A stretch of DNA of 43,295 nucleotides from Butyricicoccus pullicaecorum DSM 23266 (GTDB lineage: Bacteria; Bacillota; Clostridia; Oscillospirales; Butyricicoccaceae). The notes below the pieces were generated by a model. The model was not told the origin of the DNA. It did no database searches and was given only the letters and a program-made list of their open reading frames with translations. The stretch covers positions 1-43,295 of the forward strand of contig NZ_FUXW01000018.1 in assembly GCF_900167005.1 (NCBI RefSeq). Reading direction: 5' to 3'. Of the stretch, positions 1 to 8,065 are shown piece by piece. The position numbers were made by a program, and so were the translations under genes. The stretch's first letter is position 1. Each line of letters opens with the position of its first letter.

Positions 1-5
1 AAACC

Positions 6-170
6 ACCGCACCCCTAACTGAAAGTTTCGCCAGCCTTTTCAAAGGCTGCGGGTTCTCAGGGCAGAGCCCTGAGCCGGACTCCGCAGAGTCCGGAACCTC
101 CTCTTGAAACCCGGTGTCGGACCCGGGTTTCAACCCAAAAATAATAAAAAGCGCGCTCCGCAGAGCGCAA
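6..170 (+). repeat. Multi-hairpin intergenic repeat, copy A
   Basis: The element opens with a CCGCACCC...GAAAGTTTCGCC lead. It continues with a CAGCCTTT/AAAGGCTG hairpin, the 19-base palindrome CTCAGGGCAGAGCCCTGAG (56-74), a CCGGACTC-CGCA-GAGTCCGG hairpin and a GAAACCCGG/CCGGGTTTC hairpin. A second CGCA-loop hairpin (GCGCTC/GAGCGC, 153-168) follows. Related copies lie at 1728-1890, 1937-2062 (inverted) and 7697-7872. Stems differ between copies but remain paired. The copy lies just past the spoVA terminator. I do not recognise the family. Confidence 0.8.
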
Positions 171-197
171 GACCTCCGCGGCCAATGGCCGCTCATG

Positions 198-227
198 AAA
201 AAGACCGTCCCGAGGGACGGTCTTTTT
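198..227 (-). terminator. Intrinsic terminator of spoVA operon
   Basis: AAAGACCGTCCC pairs with GGGACGGTCTTT across a 3-base loop, with A-runs on one side and T-runs on the other, so it can work on both strands. On the minus strand it lies about 30 bases past the spoVAE stop codon and is followed by a T-tract. Confidence 0.85.
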
Positions 228-256
228 CTTACTTCCTCCGCACTTCAGCTTGCGCT

Positions 257-616
257 TCACTTCGACTTGTCTTCCGGCTTGCTTAACAGCGCAAACAGAC
301 AGCCGAACACAATCGCCGCCGCAATACCACCCGCTGCACCGGTCACACCACCGGTAAACGCACCGAGCAGACCGTCCTGCGCCACACCAACCTGTACGCC
401 TTTGGCCAGCGAATACCCAAACCCTAACAGCGGCACAGTCGCACCCGCACCGCCCCAGTCGACCAGCGGCTGATATAGCCCCAGACCGGTCAAAATAACA
501 CCCAATACCACACAGCCGACCAGAATACGCGCCGGGGTGAGCTTGGTCTTGTCGATGAGCACCTGCGCCACGGCGCAGATCGCGCCGCCCATGATAAACG
601 CCTGAATATATTGCAT
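257..616 (-). CDS. spoVAE: Stage V sporulation protein AE (SpoVAE)
   Basis: This 119-residue integral membrane protein is almost entirely hydrophobic, with about four membrane segments and glycine-rich turns (GGAGATVPLLGFG, GGVTGAAGG). Length and sequence fit SpoVAE/SpoVAEb. In spore formers it belongs to the inner-membrane SpoVA channel, which moves Ca2+-dipicolinic acid into the forespore and out at germination. The gene sits 6 bases after the spoVAD stop codon, and a GGGAG ribosome site lies about 10 bases before the ATG, so the two genes are one transcript. A strong terminator follows. Forespore-specific expression is expected from the family; I could not identify a convincing sigma-G promoter. 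Confidence 0.9.
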   Translation of the reverse strand: MQYIQAFIMGGAICAVAQVLIDKTKLTPARILVGCVVLGVILTGLGLYQPLVDWGGAGATVPLLGFGYSLAKGVQVGVAQDGLLGAFTGGVTGAAGGIAAAIVFGCLFALLSKPEDKSK

Positions 617-622
617 TTTGCG

Positions 623-1630
623 TTAGCTCCCTTCCAGAATAACCGCATGACAGATGCCCGCGATGCCTTGACCCTGCTGCACAGAAGTTGGACTCATCAA
701 AGCACCCGTACCCGCGAAAATGACCCGGTGCAGCGCACCGCGCTCCATGCGGTCGAGAATGTCGCCGCACAGCACAGCCGCCGAGCAACCACAGCCCGAA
801 CCGCCCGCGTGCACGTCCTGTTCGGTGTCGTAGAGCAGAACACCGCAGTCGTCGTAGGTTGCACCCAGATCAACCCCGTCGCGCCCAAACAGATCGCGCA
901 GCAATGCGCTGCCCACGCGGGCCAGATCACCGGTTAAAATGCGGTCGTAGTCGGATGGCTGGGTGCCGGTGTCCTCGAAGAGATGGGTCAGCGTATCGTA
1001 AGCCGCGGGCGCCATCGCCGCGCCCATGTTGTTTGCGTCGGTCACGTCCAGATCGACCATCTGACCGAAAAGCGCGTGGGTGATGCGCACCGGCGTGCGG
1101 TCACGGGTCAGAACCGCGGCACCGGCAGCGGTCGCTGTCCACTGCGCCGTCGGTGTGCGCTGGCCGCCGTAGGCCAGCGGAAAACGGTACTGTCGTTCGG
1201 CTGCGCAGAAGTGTGAGGATGCCGCGGCACACAGCCGACGTGCGGCACCACCGTCGACCAGACATGCACCGACAGCCAGACCTTCGGCCATGGTGGAACA
1301 CGCACCGTACAGACCGATAAACGGAATATTACTCGAGACCGACGCCATTGCCGAGCCGATACACTGGTTGAGCAGGTCGCCCGCGAGAATAAAATCGAGG
1401 TCGGAAAGATTCAAACCGGCTTTGCCGGTGGCGGTTTCAATGGCGATGCGCTGCATACGGGATTCGGCGAGCTCCCAGGTTTTCTGACCAAAGTGCGTAT
1501 CACCGGAGACCATATCGAACGTGCCCTGCAACGGGCCTTCGCCTTCTTTTTGTCCGACGATGGCGGCATGCGCCGAGACATAGACCGGACGATCGAAGCT
1601 GACCGTGCGGCAGCCCTGTCGTTTTGCCAT
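623..1630 (-). CDS. spoVAD: Stage V sporulation protein AD (SpoVAD)
   Basis: This 335-residue protein has a thiolase-like fold and matches SpoVAD along its full length. Diagnostic stretches include FDRPVYVSAHAAIVGQKEGEGP near the start, the glycine/cysteine turn YGACSTMAEGL around residues 110-120, and AGGSGCGCSA near residue 277. In Bacillus, SpoVAD is the soluble subunit of the SpoVA complex on the inner spore membrane and binds dipicolinic acid. The start is set by an AGGAGGGG ribosome site upstream of the ATG. spoVAE follows directly. The usual first gene of the trio, spoVAC, is not upstream; repeats occupy that place. Confidence 0.93.
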   Translation of the reverse strand: MAKRQGCRTVSFDRPVYVSAHAAIVGQKEGEGPLQGTFDMVSGDTHFGQKTWELAESRMQRIAIETATGKAGLNLSDLDFILAGDLLNQCIGSAMASVSSNIPFIGLYGACSTMAEGLAVGACLVDGGAARRLCAAASSHFCAAERQYRFPLAYGGQRTPTAQWTATAAGAAVLTRDRTPVRITHALFGQMVDLDVTDANNMGAAMAPAAYDTLTHLFEDTGTQPSDYDRILTGDLARVGSALLRDLFGRDGVDLGATYDDCGVLLYDTEQDVHAGGSGCGCSAAVLCGDILDRMERGALHRVIFAGTGALMSPTSVQQGQGIAGICHAVILEGS

Positions 1631-1727
1631 AAAAAGATCCCCTCCTGTCCGGGTTAGTGTGGCCGGGGAGAAGGGGATTTATACTGTTGGAGAAAAAATA
1701 TGGCGGATTTCCCGCCCGCAGGCGAAT

Positions 1728-1890
1728 TGAAGCTTTCGATCAAGCCTTTCTCGAAAGGCTTGCAGGTTCTCAGGGCAGAGCCCTGAGTCGCGCTCCGCAG
1801 AGCGCGAAATCTCCTCTTGATTCCGGCCTTTTGACCGGAATCAACTAAAAAAGAATAAAAAAGCGCGTCCACAGACGCGCAATTCTCTGG
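1728..1890 (+). repeat. Multi-hairpin intergenic repeat, copy B
   Basis: The order of hairpins matches copy A, but most stems have changed on both arms: CAAGCCTTTC/GAAAGGCTTG, the invariant CTCAGGGCAGAGCCCTGAG (1769-1787), CGCGCTC-CGCA-GAGCGCG, TTGATTCCGG/CCGGAATCAA, then GCGCGTC-CACA-GACGCGC (1863-1880). The paired changes relative to copies A, C and D suggest the folded form is what is kept. Confidence 0.78.
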
Positions 1891-1925
1891 AAAGACCGTC
1901 CGATTGGGACGGTCTTTCCTTTTTG
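1891..1925 (-). terminator. Intrinsic terminator of protease-AIM24 operon
   Basis: AAAGACCGTCC pairs with GGGACGGTCTTT around a short loop, and there is a run of T/A on either side. It closely resembles the terminator at 198-227. It lies downstream of the leftward AIM24 gene, with inverted repeat copy C between. Confidence 0.75.
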
Positions 1926-1936
1926 TATGTTTTGAT

Positions 1937-2062
1937 TGAAACCCGGGGCGGACACCGGGTTTCAAAAGGGGATTCCGGACTCTGCGGAGTCCGGCTCAGG
2001 GCTCTGCCCTGAGAACCCGCAGCCTCCCCCAAGGCTGGCGAAACTTTCAGTTATGGGTGCGG
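1937..2062 (-). repeat. Multi-hairpin intergenic repeat, copy C (inverted)
   Basis: Read on the minus strand, this copy has the CCGCACCCATAACTGAAAG lead, a GCCAGCCTT/AGGCTGC hairpin with a GGGGG-rich loop, and CTCAGGGCAGAGCCCTGAG (1995-2013 on the plus strand). CCGGACTC-CGCA-GAGTCCGG and GAAACCCGG/CCGGGTTTC follow. It starts right at the 3' end of the AIM24 gene and faces copy B. Confidence 0.78.
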
Positions 2063-2065
2063 TCG

Positions 2066-2887
2066 TTAATCCTTCTTGCTTACCGGAGGCGGCGGACACA
2101 GTGCAGCGGTAAGATTATCATACACCTTGAGTGTGGGTGCGAGCCAAACCTGACCAGTACCGCGATAAACATTGACTAGACCTTCGCCGCTGACTGCCGA
2201 GCCGATGAGCGTTTTTGCGCTACGTTCGACGGTGAAGTCCAGATTTGCCGAGCGCAGGACGGCGAAGTTTCCGTCAACGCGCAGGGTATCATTCGCCAGA
2301 TCGATGACATCAATTTCACTCATGGGTACGGCCGATTCCAGAATGATGATGCCGGGGCCGGTCAGTTCGGTCTGGAACAGGCTCTCGCCGCCGAGGGCTG
2401 CCGAGGAGACCGTGCGCTGAGCCGCTGCGCGGACGCTGACGCTGCCCTGTGCGCAGAAGAACATGCCGTCGTCCACGATGACGCGCTCACCGGGGGCAAG
2501 CTCCAGCACGAGGAAGTGCTTAAGGGACGGCTCGAGCACGAGCAGACCGGTGCCGGTGTACTCGGGCTGGGACATGGACTCGCCGGTGACAGCGCCGCGC
2601 AGCATGCGTCCCAGGGCGTTGCCCACGGTCACGCCGCTGACCATTTGCAGGTTGCCCTGAAAATAGCTCATTGCGCCGCGGTTGACCGTGACTTTCTCGT
2701 CGGTTAAGTACAGAGCGATCTGGCGGGCACGGATGTGCTGCTGCTCCATGAAGTAGACGGCCTGCGCCATGGAAGGCGCGGTCAGACCGCACAGTTTTTC
2801 GTATTCGAGCACTTCGACGCGCAGGCCGCCGCTCTCGAATTCTTCCAGTACGCGCATATTTTCGCGCGTGCCGATTGCTGTTCTCAT
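2066..2887 (-). CDS. AIM24 / TIGR00266-type protein
   Basis: This 273-residue protein has the repetitive beta-rich pattern of the AIM24 family, with short strands ending in glycine turns such as YFQGNLQMVSG, GAVTGESMSQPEYTGTGLLVLEP and GPGIIILES. The family has an established double-psi beta-barrel-like fold but no assigned enzymatic role. Bacterial members often sit in Ter/TelA loci, as here. No signal peptide or membrane helix is visible, so it is probably cytosolic. An AAGGAGGTCATTTT-type ribosome site precedes the ATG. It lies 38 bases downstream of the protease gene on the same strand, so they probably share a transcript. A scaffold role in the stress response is inference. Confidence 0.8.
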   Translation of the reverse strand: MRTAIGTRENMRVLEEFESGGLRVEVLEYEKLCGLTAPSMAQAVYFMEQQHIRARQIALYLTDEKVTVNRGAMSYFQGNLQMVSGVTVGNALGRMLRGAVTGESMSQPEYTGTGLLVLEPSLKHFLVLELAPGERVIVDDGMFFCAQGSVSVRAAAQRTVSSAALGGESLFQTELTGPGIIILESAVPMSEIDVIDLANDTLRVDGNFAVLRSANLDFTVERSAKTLIGSAVSGEGLVNVYRGTGQVWLAPTLKVYDNLTAALCPPPPVSKKD

Positions 2888-2925
2888 AAAATGACCTCCT
2901 TTTTTGTTGGGGGGATGCGATAATA

Positions 2926-4371
2926 TTATAGGAAACCGCGGACAAAGGGTTTGATTGCGGTGTAGGACACAGCAAGGTTGAGGTTTTGACCACCCTCGAA
3001 GCCCGCGGTGACAATGCCGATCAGACGGCCAAAACGGTCGAGCAGCGCACCGCCCGAGCTGCCGGGTGAGGTGGGTGCGGTGAACTGAATCATATCGGTG
3101 TCGCCCAGACGGCGGAACCCGGCGATGATGCCGTCCGAGACCGAGTTAAACAGGCCGAGTGGACTGCCGATGGCGACGACCGGTTGACCGCGCTTGACCT
3201 CCGCGCCGGTATAGAGTGGAATCGGACGCGCTGGGCAGCCGGACAGGCGGATGAGTGCGAGGTCGTCATCTGCATGATATTTGAGCAGCTCGCTCGTATA
3301 GAACACGGTGTCGCAGTTTTCCAGATGGATGGCGTAGGATACGCCGCGGGATGCGACATGGAAATTGGTCAGAATGATGCCGTTTGATGCGATGAGTACA
3401 CCCGAACCCGAGGAACAGGGCTGACCGGAAGCGTCCAGTACGTCGATCATGACCACCGAGGACGCGAGTGCAGCGAGCGCTTCGTAGTCCGGGGGCGTGT
3501 CGGGCGCTGACGACTGTGACTGTCGGGGAGGTGTGCCCGGTGCAGAGGAAACTGCGCGGGATGGTCGGGGCGGGATGGAGACTGCCGGACGGGCAGCCGG
3601 TTGGGGCTGCATTTGGCTGGGGATAGACTGCGCGGGTGTGCGTGAAGCGGCCGGACGCGGTGACTGTTTTTGCGGTTTTTCGGCAGGTTTTGCGCTCTGT
3701 GCGGTGCGCAGCAATGCGTTCACGTCCAGATCATCCTGTGCCAGACCGTGCAGGACGACGGCATCCGTGCCGAGCAGCGGGAGCGCACCGCCTTGGGGCT
3801 GAATGAGTGCGGTGTCACAGCCAAGCTCGGGCAGGACGCGCAGCAGCAGGCAGGCGGTCTGGTCGGGGACACCAAGATAGACGCACTTGGGCTGGTCGGT
3901 CAGCATGCCGGTCGGGAAGAGCGCGGGCAGCAGGCCGGTGAGCGCACACAGCAGGCGCACGGCGCAATTTTTGACCATGGAGTCCGATGCGGACGGGTGC
4001 GCAGCGCGGTAGGCATCCAGCGCATATCCCAGCGCGCGCTCGGGCACACCCTCCAGCAGCGGGTCGGACAGCCCGGGCAGGGACAGCCTGCCGCCGGACA
4101 ACAGGGTGTCAGCCTGCGCAGCCAGACGTGCCGTGTCACCCGGTGCCGGTCGGGTCTGGAGCGCAGTCACACAGACAAAACCGGTCTTGTGCGCCCTCGC
4201 CTGTGCGATGGCTGCACCAAGCTGACGGGCAAAAACATCCGGGGAGTCGGGCAGCCCCAGCCATTCGAGCAGATAAACGTCTTTTTGTTCGGCGTGCACC
4301 CGGCTGCGAATGCCGCAGAAGGCAGAGAACAGCGATAGATGCATGGGATTCTGACGGATGGACAAGGACAT
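2926..4371 (-). CDS. Trypsin-like serine protease fused to a YceG-like module
   Basis: This 481-residue protein has three parts. Residues ~1-225 resemble the repeated unit of the YceG protein encoded at 8066-10504 (compare SMVKNCAVRLLC and GCDTALIQPQG with NMLRNAYLKFLCW and GCDIMLIEPQG there). Residues ~226-293 form a Pro/Ser/Ala/Gln-rich linker. Residues ~295-481 are an HtrA/trypsin-like protease with the triad H338 (LTNFHVAS), D370 (DDDLALI) and S439 (SPGSSGG). No signal peptide or PDZ domain is seen, so it probably acts in the cytosol. A GGGGAGG ribosome site lies about 9 bases before the ATG. The shared module suggests it docks to, or cleaves within, a Ter-linked YceG complex; that is inference. 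Confidence 0.8.
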   Translation of the reverse strand: MSLSIRQNPMHLSLFSAFCGIRSRVHAEQKDVYLLEWLGLPDSPDVFARQLGAAIAQARAHKTGFVCVTALQTRPAPGDTARLAAQADTLLSGGRLSLPGLSDPLLEGVPERALGYALDAYRAAHPSASDSMVKNCAVRLLCALTGLLPALFPTGMLTDQPKCVYLGVPDQTACLLLRVLPELGCDTALIQPQGGALPLLGTDAVVLHGLAQDDLDVNALLRTAQSAKPAEKPQKQSPRPAASRTPAQSIPSQMQPQPAARPAVSIPPRPSRAVSSAPGTPPRQSQSSAPDTPPDYEALAALASSVVMIDVLDASGQPCSSGSGVLIASNGIILTNFHVASRGVSYAIHLENCDTVFYTSELLKYHADDDLALIRLSGCPARPIPLYTGAEVKRGQPVVAIGSPLGLFNSVSDGIIAGFRRLGDTDMIQFTAPTSPGSSGGALLDRFGRLIGIVTAGFEGGQNLNLAVSYTAIKPFVRGFL

Positions 4372-4487
4372 GGAATCGACCTCCCCGGTGAAAAAATCAC
4401 TTCAAATCAATGCTATTGTATCACGGATTTTGAGTGTCGGATAGAGCCAAAAGGAGAATGTTTTACAGAAAATTTACTGGGCGTCCT

Positions 4488-4517
4488 CTGGCAAATAGCG
4501 GGGCAGAGCGATATAAT
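4488..4517 (+). promoter_or_regulatory. Sigma-A promoter of the Ter biosynthetic operon
   Basis: CTGGCA (4488-4493), an 18-base spacer and a perfect TATAAT (4512-4517) lie about 60 bases before the CitE-like gene. The -10 box is strong and the -35 box weak, which would suit activation or stress control. The leftward protease gene starts 117 bases upstream, so this is a divergent control region. Confidence 0.55.
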
Positions 4518-4578
4518 GACATAGAATACCTTTTGGGTGTCTCAAAACACAGACACCGGGAAAGAAGGACAGGCAAAC

Positions 4579-5529
4579 ATGAAGATTTCCCCTTATGCAG
4601 TCGGTGCGCTGCTGTACGCGCCGGCCAATCAGGAAAACCTTGCACGGCGTGTCATTCAGGGGCAGATGGATGCGCCGTACTCCCTTGCACTGTGCCTCGA
4701 AGACAGCATCAGCGACTGTGCCGTGCCCGAAGCCGAGGCACGAGCCGTACAGACTTTAGACGAAATTGCACGGGCGGACGAGGACGTTTACCGTCCGCTT
4801 TTGTTTATCCGGGTGCGTCACCCCGACCAGATCCCTTCTTTGTGGACAAGACTGGGCGCGGGACGGGAAATTCTGACCGGATTTATCGCACCCAAGTTCA
4901 CGCAGACAAACGGTCCGGCATACTTAGCGGCTGTGCGACAGATCAGCGAGCAGTCCGGACGGCCGGTTTATCTCATGCCCACGCTGGAATCGTCCGATCT
5001 GGCAGAGCCCGACCTGCGCCCCGAGTGCCTGCGCAGGCTCAAAACCCTGCTCGATGCCAACCGCGATCTTGTGCTGAATGTGCGCGTGGGCGGCAATGAT
5101 TTTTGCGATGTGTTCGGCGTGCGCCGCGCACGTCACCAGACCATCTACGAGATCGGTTGCGTCGAGCGCATTCTGACCGATATTTTGTCTTGCTTTTCGC
5201 GGGATTACGTCGTTTCCGGCCCTGTTTGGGAGTACTTTGACGCACCGGAGGGATTAAACGGTCTGGCGCGGGAGCTGGAACGCGACTTGCTGGCAGGCTT
5301 TGTCGGCAAGACGGTCATCCATCCCAATCAGATCGTGGTCGTGCAGAACGGTCTGCGCGTGTCCAAGGCCGACGCGGACGACGCACGGCGCATTCTGGGC
5401 ATGGCGGATAACGACCGGGTGCTGGTGGAAAAGAGCGCGGACGGCGGACGCATGAACGAATACAAGACCCACACGCGCTGGGCACGCAAAATCTGTGCGC
5501 TGGCCGCGATTTACGGAGTAAAACCATGA
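4579..5529 (+). CDS. HpcH/HpaI (CitE-like) C-C bond lyase of the Ter biosynthetic module
   Basis: This 316-residue protein has a TIM-barrel aldolase/citrate-lyase-beta pattern: LCLEDSI with acidic metal ligands near residue 40, FIAPKFTQ, MPTLES, VRVGGNDFCDVFG and KTVIHPNQI. It belongs to the HpcH/HpaI-like C-C bond lyase group found next to PRTase and TerD genes. A GTG at 4537 would add 14 residues, but the ATG at 4579 has AAGAAGG at proper spacing and is preferred. The stop overlaps the next start as ATGA. In published comparative genomics this enzyme is part of a predicted nucleotide-like metabolite pathway; its substrate is unknown. Confidence 0.85.
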   Translation: MKISPYAVGALLYAPANQENLARRVIQGQMDAPYSLALCLEDSISDCAVPEAEARAVQTLDEIARADEDVYRPLLFIRVRHPDQIPSLWTRLGAGREILTGFIAPKFTQTNGPAYLAAVRQISEQSGRPVYLMPTLESSDLAEPDLRPECLRRLKTLLDANRDLVLNVRVGGNDFCDVFGVRRARHQTIYEIGCVERILTDILSCFSRDYVVSGPVWEYFDAPEGLNGLARELERDLLAGFVGKTVIHPNQIVVVQNGLRVSKADADDARRILGMADNDRVLVEKSADGGRMNEYKTHTRWARKICALAAIYGVKP

Positions 5530-6635
5530 AGTTTACAGTGAGTGATCTGGTACGCGCCGCACGGCGCGACAACAATACAAAACGCCCCTATCTGCTGGTC
5601 AATCCCGCACAGGGCAAGCACATCTCGGTCGAACCGCACACCGCGCTCAGCGTGTTCGGTGCACTGGGGGAGCAGGTGCGGCAGGCCATCCCGGACGGTC
5701 AGGCGGTTCTGGTGATCGCCTTTGCCGAGACCGCGACCGCCATCGGTGCGGCCATCGCTGCCGCGCTGCCGGGAACGGTCTATTTCATGCAGACCACACG
5801 GGAAAACGTCCCGGATACCGATTACCTGTACTTTTCCGAGACGCACAGCCACGCGACTGAGCAGCGCCTGTGCACCCGTGGATTGGATGAGGTGCTGCCC
5901 AAAGTCCAGCATATCGTCTTTGCCGAGGACGAGGTCACGACCGGAAACACCATTTTGCATCTGATCGATGCCCTGCGGGCACGGTACGACCTTGCACATA
6001 TTACCTTCGGCGTGGCTTCGCTGCTCAACGGCATGACCCCGGAAAGCTGGGAAGTTTACCAGAATAAGGGCATCTGGACAAGATACCTGCTCGCGACCGA
6101 TAACGCAAAGCTGTCCGAGACCGCCGCGCGCTTTCCGGCCGACGGTGACCGCTTTGCCGTGCAGTCTGTGCATGGCCTGCAAGCTGAGCATGCTCAGGTG
6201 CCCGGTCTGGTCGACCCGCGGTGCGTGTGCGCGGCCGAAACCTATTACAGCGCATGCGGCGCTCTGGCACGAAAGGTCGTGCAGCTTATCCCAGAGGATG
6301 CCGCACGGGTGCTCGTACTCGGCACCGAAGAGTGCATGTACCCCGGACTGATTGCCGGATGCGTGCTCGAGCGCGTAGGTCACGACGTGCGCTTTCACGC
6401 GACCACGCGCAGCCCCATCCTGACCGACGCACACCCGGACTATCCGCTGCACGCACGGTATGAACTGCGCAGCCTGTATGATGCCGACCGCGTGACCTAT
6501 TTATATAATCTGGACGCTTACGACCATGTGTGCATCGTGACCGATGCCCAGAACCCGGACAAGGGGCTGGATACCCTGCTGGCCACACTCGAACGGACGG
6601 GCAACCGCAGCGTCACCGTGCTGGAATGGAGATGA
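5526..6635 (+). CDS. Phosphoribosyltransferase-TRSP domain protein of the Ter locus
   Basis: This 369-residue protein has an N-terminal orotate-PRTase-like domain. Its PRPP-binding loop is recognisable as VFAEDEVTTGNT (~residues 137-148). The C-terminal region (~230-369) fits the TRSP domain, with its VLVLGTEECMYPGL and HATTRSPI signatures. This pairing is known from Ter gene neighbourhoods, where it is predicted to use PRPP to build a ribosylated small molecule. It shares ATGA overlaps with the genes on both sides, so translation is probably coupled. No signal peptide or membrane segment is visible. The actual reaction is not known. Confidence 0.85.
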   Translation: MKFTVSDLVRAARRDNNTKRPYLLVNPAQGKHISVEPHTALSVFGALGEQVRQAIPDGQAVLVIAFAETATAIGAAIAAALPGTVYFMQTTRENVPDTDYLYFSETHSHATEQRLCTRGLDEVLPKVQHIVFAEDEVTTGNTILHLIDALRARYDLAHITFGVASLLNGMTPESWEVYQNKGIWTRYLLATDNAKLSETAARFPADGDRFAVQSVHGLQAEHAQVPGLVDPRCVCAAETYYSACGALARKVVQLIPEDAARVLVLGTEECMYPGLIAGCVLERVGHDVRFHATTRSPILTDAHPDYPLHARYELRSLYDADRVTYLYNLDAYDHVCIVTDAQNPDKGLDTLLATLERTGNRSVTVLEWR

Positions 6636-7690
6636 ACAAGATGCGCACTAGCTACCGTCCCGAGGACGTGACCCTGCTGTTAAAGGACATCACCGGCAAG
6701 CTCGAACCACTGGACACGCGCGCCCGTGAGGCGAAAATTCAGTCGGGCGTGCATTATTCCGAAATGCTGCCCGCCGAGTATGTTCCGACCGCAAAATACA
6801 TCGAGGCTTACGACCGCGCGCTCGCGTGCGAGGCCGATCACACCGCCGCTGCCGTGCGTACCTGTGCCCGTAAGATCTACGAGCAAAAAGGCAAAGATGT
6901 CGTACTCGTTTCCCTCGCACGCGCAGGCGTGCCCATCGGCATTTTGTTCCGCTGGTACCTCAAGCAGCACTACGGCATTGACGCACCGCATTACGCCATC
7001 TCGATCATTCGTGGACGCGGCATCGACCACAACGCCATGCGCTATTTGCTGGAGCGTTACCCGGCACAAAACTTGCAATTTGTGGACGGATGGATTGGAA
7101 AAGGCGCGATTTTGACCGAATTGCGTAAGGTATTGGCCGATTATCCCGGCGTCAGCACAGAACTTGCCGTCCTGTCCGACCCTGCGGGACTTACTACCCT
7201 GTGCGGCACGCATGAGGATTTTCTCATCCCCAGCTCGTGCCTCAACAGCACGGTCTCCGGCCTCATCAGCCGCACCGTGCTGCGCGATGACCTCATCGGC
7301 ACAGATGACTTCCACGGTGCTGCTTACTATGGGGAACTGTCCGCGGATGATTGCTCGTATGAATTTTTGAATGCCGTCGCGGAGCGATTCGATACTGCAC
7401 CCGACTTCCCGGAAATCACCCTGACGCATAGCGGATACGACGAGGCAAGAACGGTCGCAGAGCATTTCGGCGTGCCCGATATCAATTTCGTCAAACCGGG
7501 TATCGGTGAGGCGACCCGCGTGCTGCTCAGACGCTTGCCCTGGAAACTGCTGGTCAGAGAAGACCAGACCGATGCCCCCGAGCTTGCCCACCTGTATCAG
7601 CTCGCGAAGGAAAAGGGCGTCACCGTCGAACCCTACCCGCTGAAAAACTATAAAGCCTGTGGTATTATCAAAAAATTAGCCGATACCTGA
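6632..7690 (+). CDS. StiP-family phosphoribosyltransferase-like protein with PELOTA domain
   Basis: This 352-residue protein matches proteins annotated as 'cysteine protease StiP', a label often questioned because the N-terminal part looks like a PRTase (VVLVSLARAGVPIG, SIIRGRGID, DGWIGKGAI). The last ~90 residues fit the PELOTA RNA-binding domain (VREDQTDAPEL...EKGVTVEPY). The ATG at 6632 makes an ATGA overlap with the preceding stop; in-frame ATGs at 6626 and 6641 are alternatives. Together with the two preceding genes it forms the core of the Ter biosynthetic module. The ATP-grasp enzyme often found with them is absent here. It is the last gene before repeat copy D. Confidence 0.82.
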   Translation: MNKMRTSYRPEDVTLLLKDITGKLEPLDTRAREAKIQSGVHYSEMLPAEYVPTAKYIEAYDRALACEADHTAAAVRTCARKIYEQKGKDVVLVSLARAGVPIGILFRWYLKQHYGIDAPHYAISIIRGRGIDHNAMRYLLERYPAQNLQFVDGWIGKGAILTELRKVLADYPGVSTELAVLSDPAGLTTLCGTHEDFLIPSSCLNSTVSGLISRTVLRDDLIGTDDFHGAAYYGELSADDCSYEFLNAVAERFDTAPDFPEITLTHSGYDEARTVAEHFGVPDINFVKPGIGEATRVLLRRLPWKLLVREDQTDAPELAHLYQLAKEKGVTVEPYPLKNYKACGIIKKLADT

Positions 7691-7696
7691 CGATTA

Positions 7697-7872
7697 CCAC
7701 CGCACCCAACATGGAAAGTTTCGCCAGCCTTTTCAAAGGCTGCGGGTTCTCAGGGCAGAGCCCTGAGTCGCATCCCGCAGGACGCGAAATTCCCCGTGGA
7801 AACCCGGTGTCCGCCCCGGGTTTCCATCAAGCTCTTTCTACAATCGCGTCCCGCAGGACGCGAAACTCCCTC
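7697..7872 (+). repeat. Multi-hairpin intergenic repeat, copy D
   Basis: It begins 7 bases after the StiP stop codon. Its hairpins are CAGCCTTT/AAAGGCTG, CTCAGGGCAGAGCCCTGAG (7749-7767), TCGCATCC-CGCA-GGACGCGA with one mismatch, GGAAACCCGG/CCGGGTTTCC and a second CGCGTCC-CGCA-GGACGCG (about 7845-7863). The two CGCA hairpins within this copy are near-duplicates. Confidence 0.78.
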
Positions 7873-7952
7873 ACTCTAGCCCAAAACCCGACAAAAATCT
7901 TCCTGTCTCAGCAATTTTTACAAACTGGACATGAAATTGAGTGGGCTACATA

Positions 7953-7981
7953 TTGAAAAACTACCAAAAAGATGGTAAAGT
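7953..7981 (+). promoter_or_regulatory. Candidate promoter of yceG-telA-terD operon
   Basis: TTGAAA (7953-7958), a 17-base spacer and TAAAGT (7976-7981) lie about 85 bases before the yceG start. The match is moderate. The remaining stretch 7873-7952 shows nothing else I can name. Confidence 0.4.
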
Positions 7982-8065
7982 GATAGTATCGTTTGATGGA
8001 TTAGTCCATGAAAGCGTAAAAATATCTTTCCCTTGTTTCGGGAATGCAATCAGGATGCGGAAACT

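Larger units (their letters stand above)
1631..2065. other. 435-base intergenic region with two repeat copies and a terminator
   Basis: Between the spoVAD start and the AIM24 stop there is no open reading frame with a credible ribosome site. The space is filled by repeat copies B (+) and C (inverted) around a terminator. The remaining ~90 bases next to spoVAD (1640-1725) should hold its promoter, but I could not identify a convincing one. Confidence 0.6.

Noticed and set aside
6-2062. Possible CRISPR array
   Set aside because: The repeats are few, in both orientations, unevenly spaced, and consist of long hairpins; no cas genes are present.
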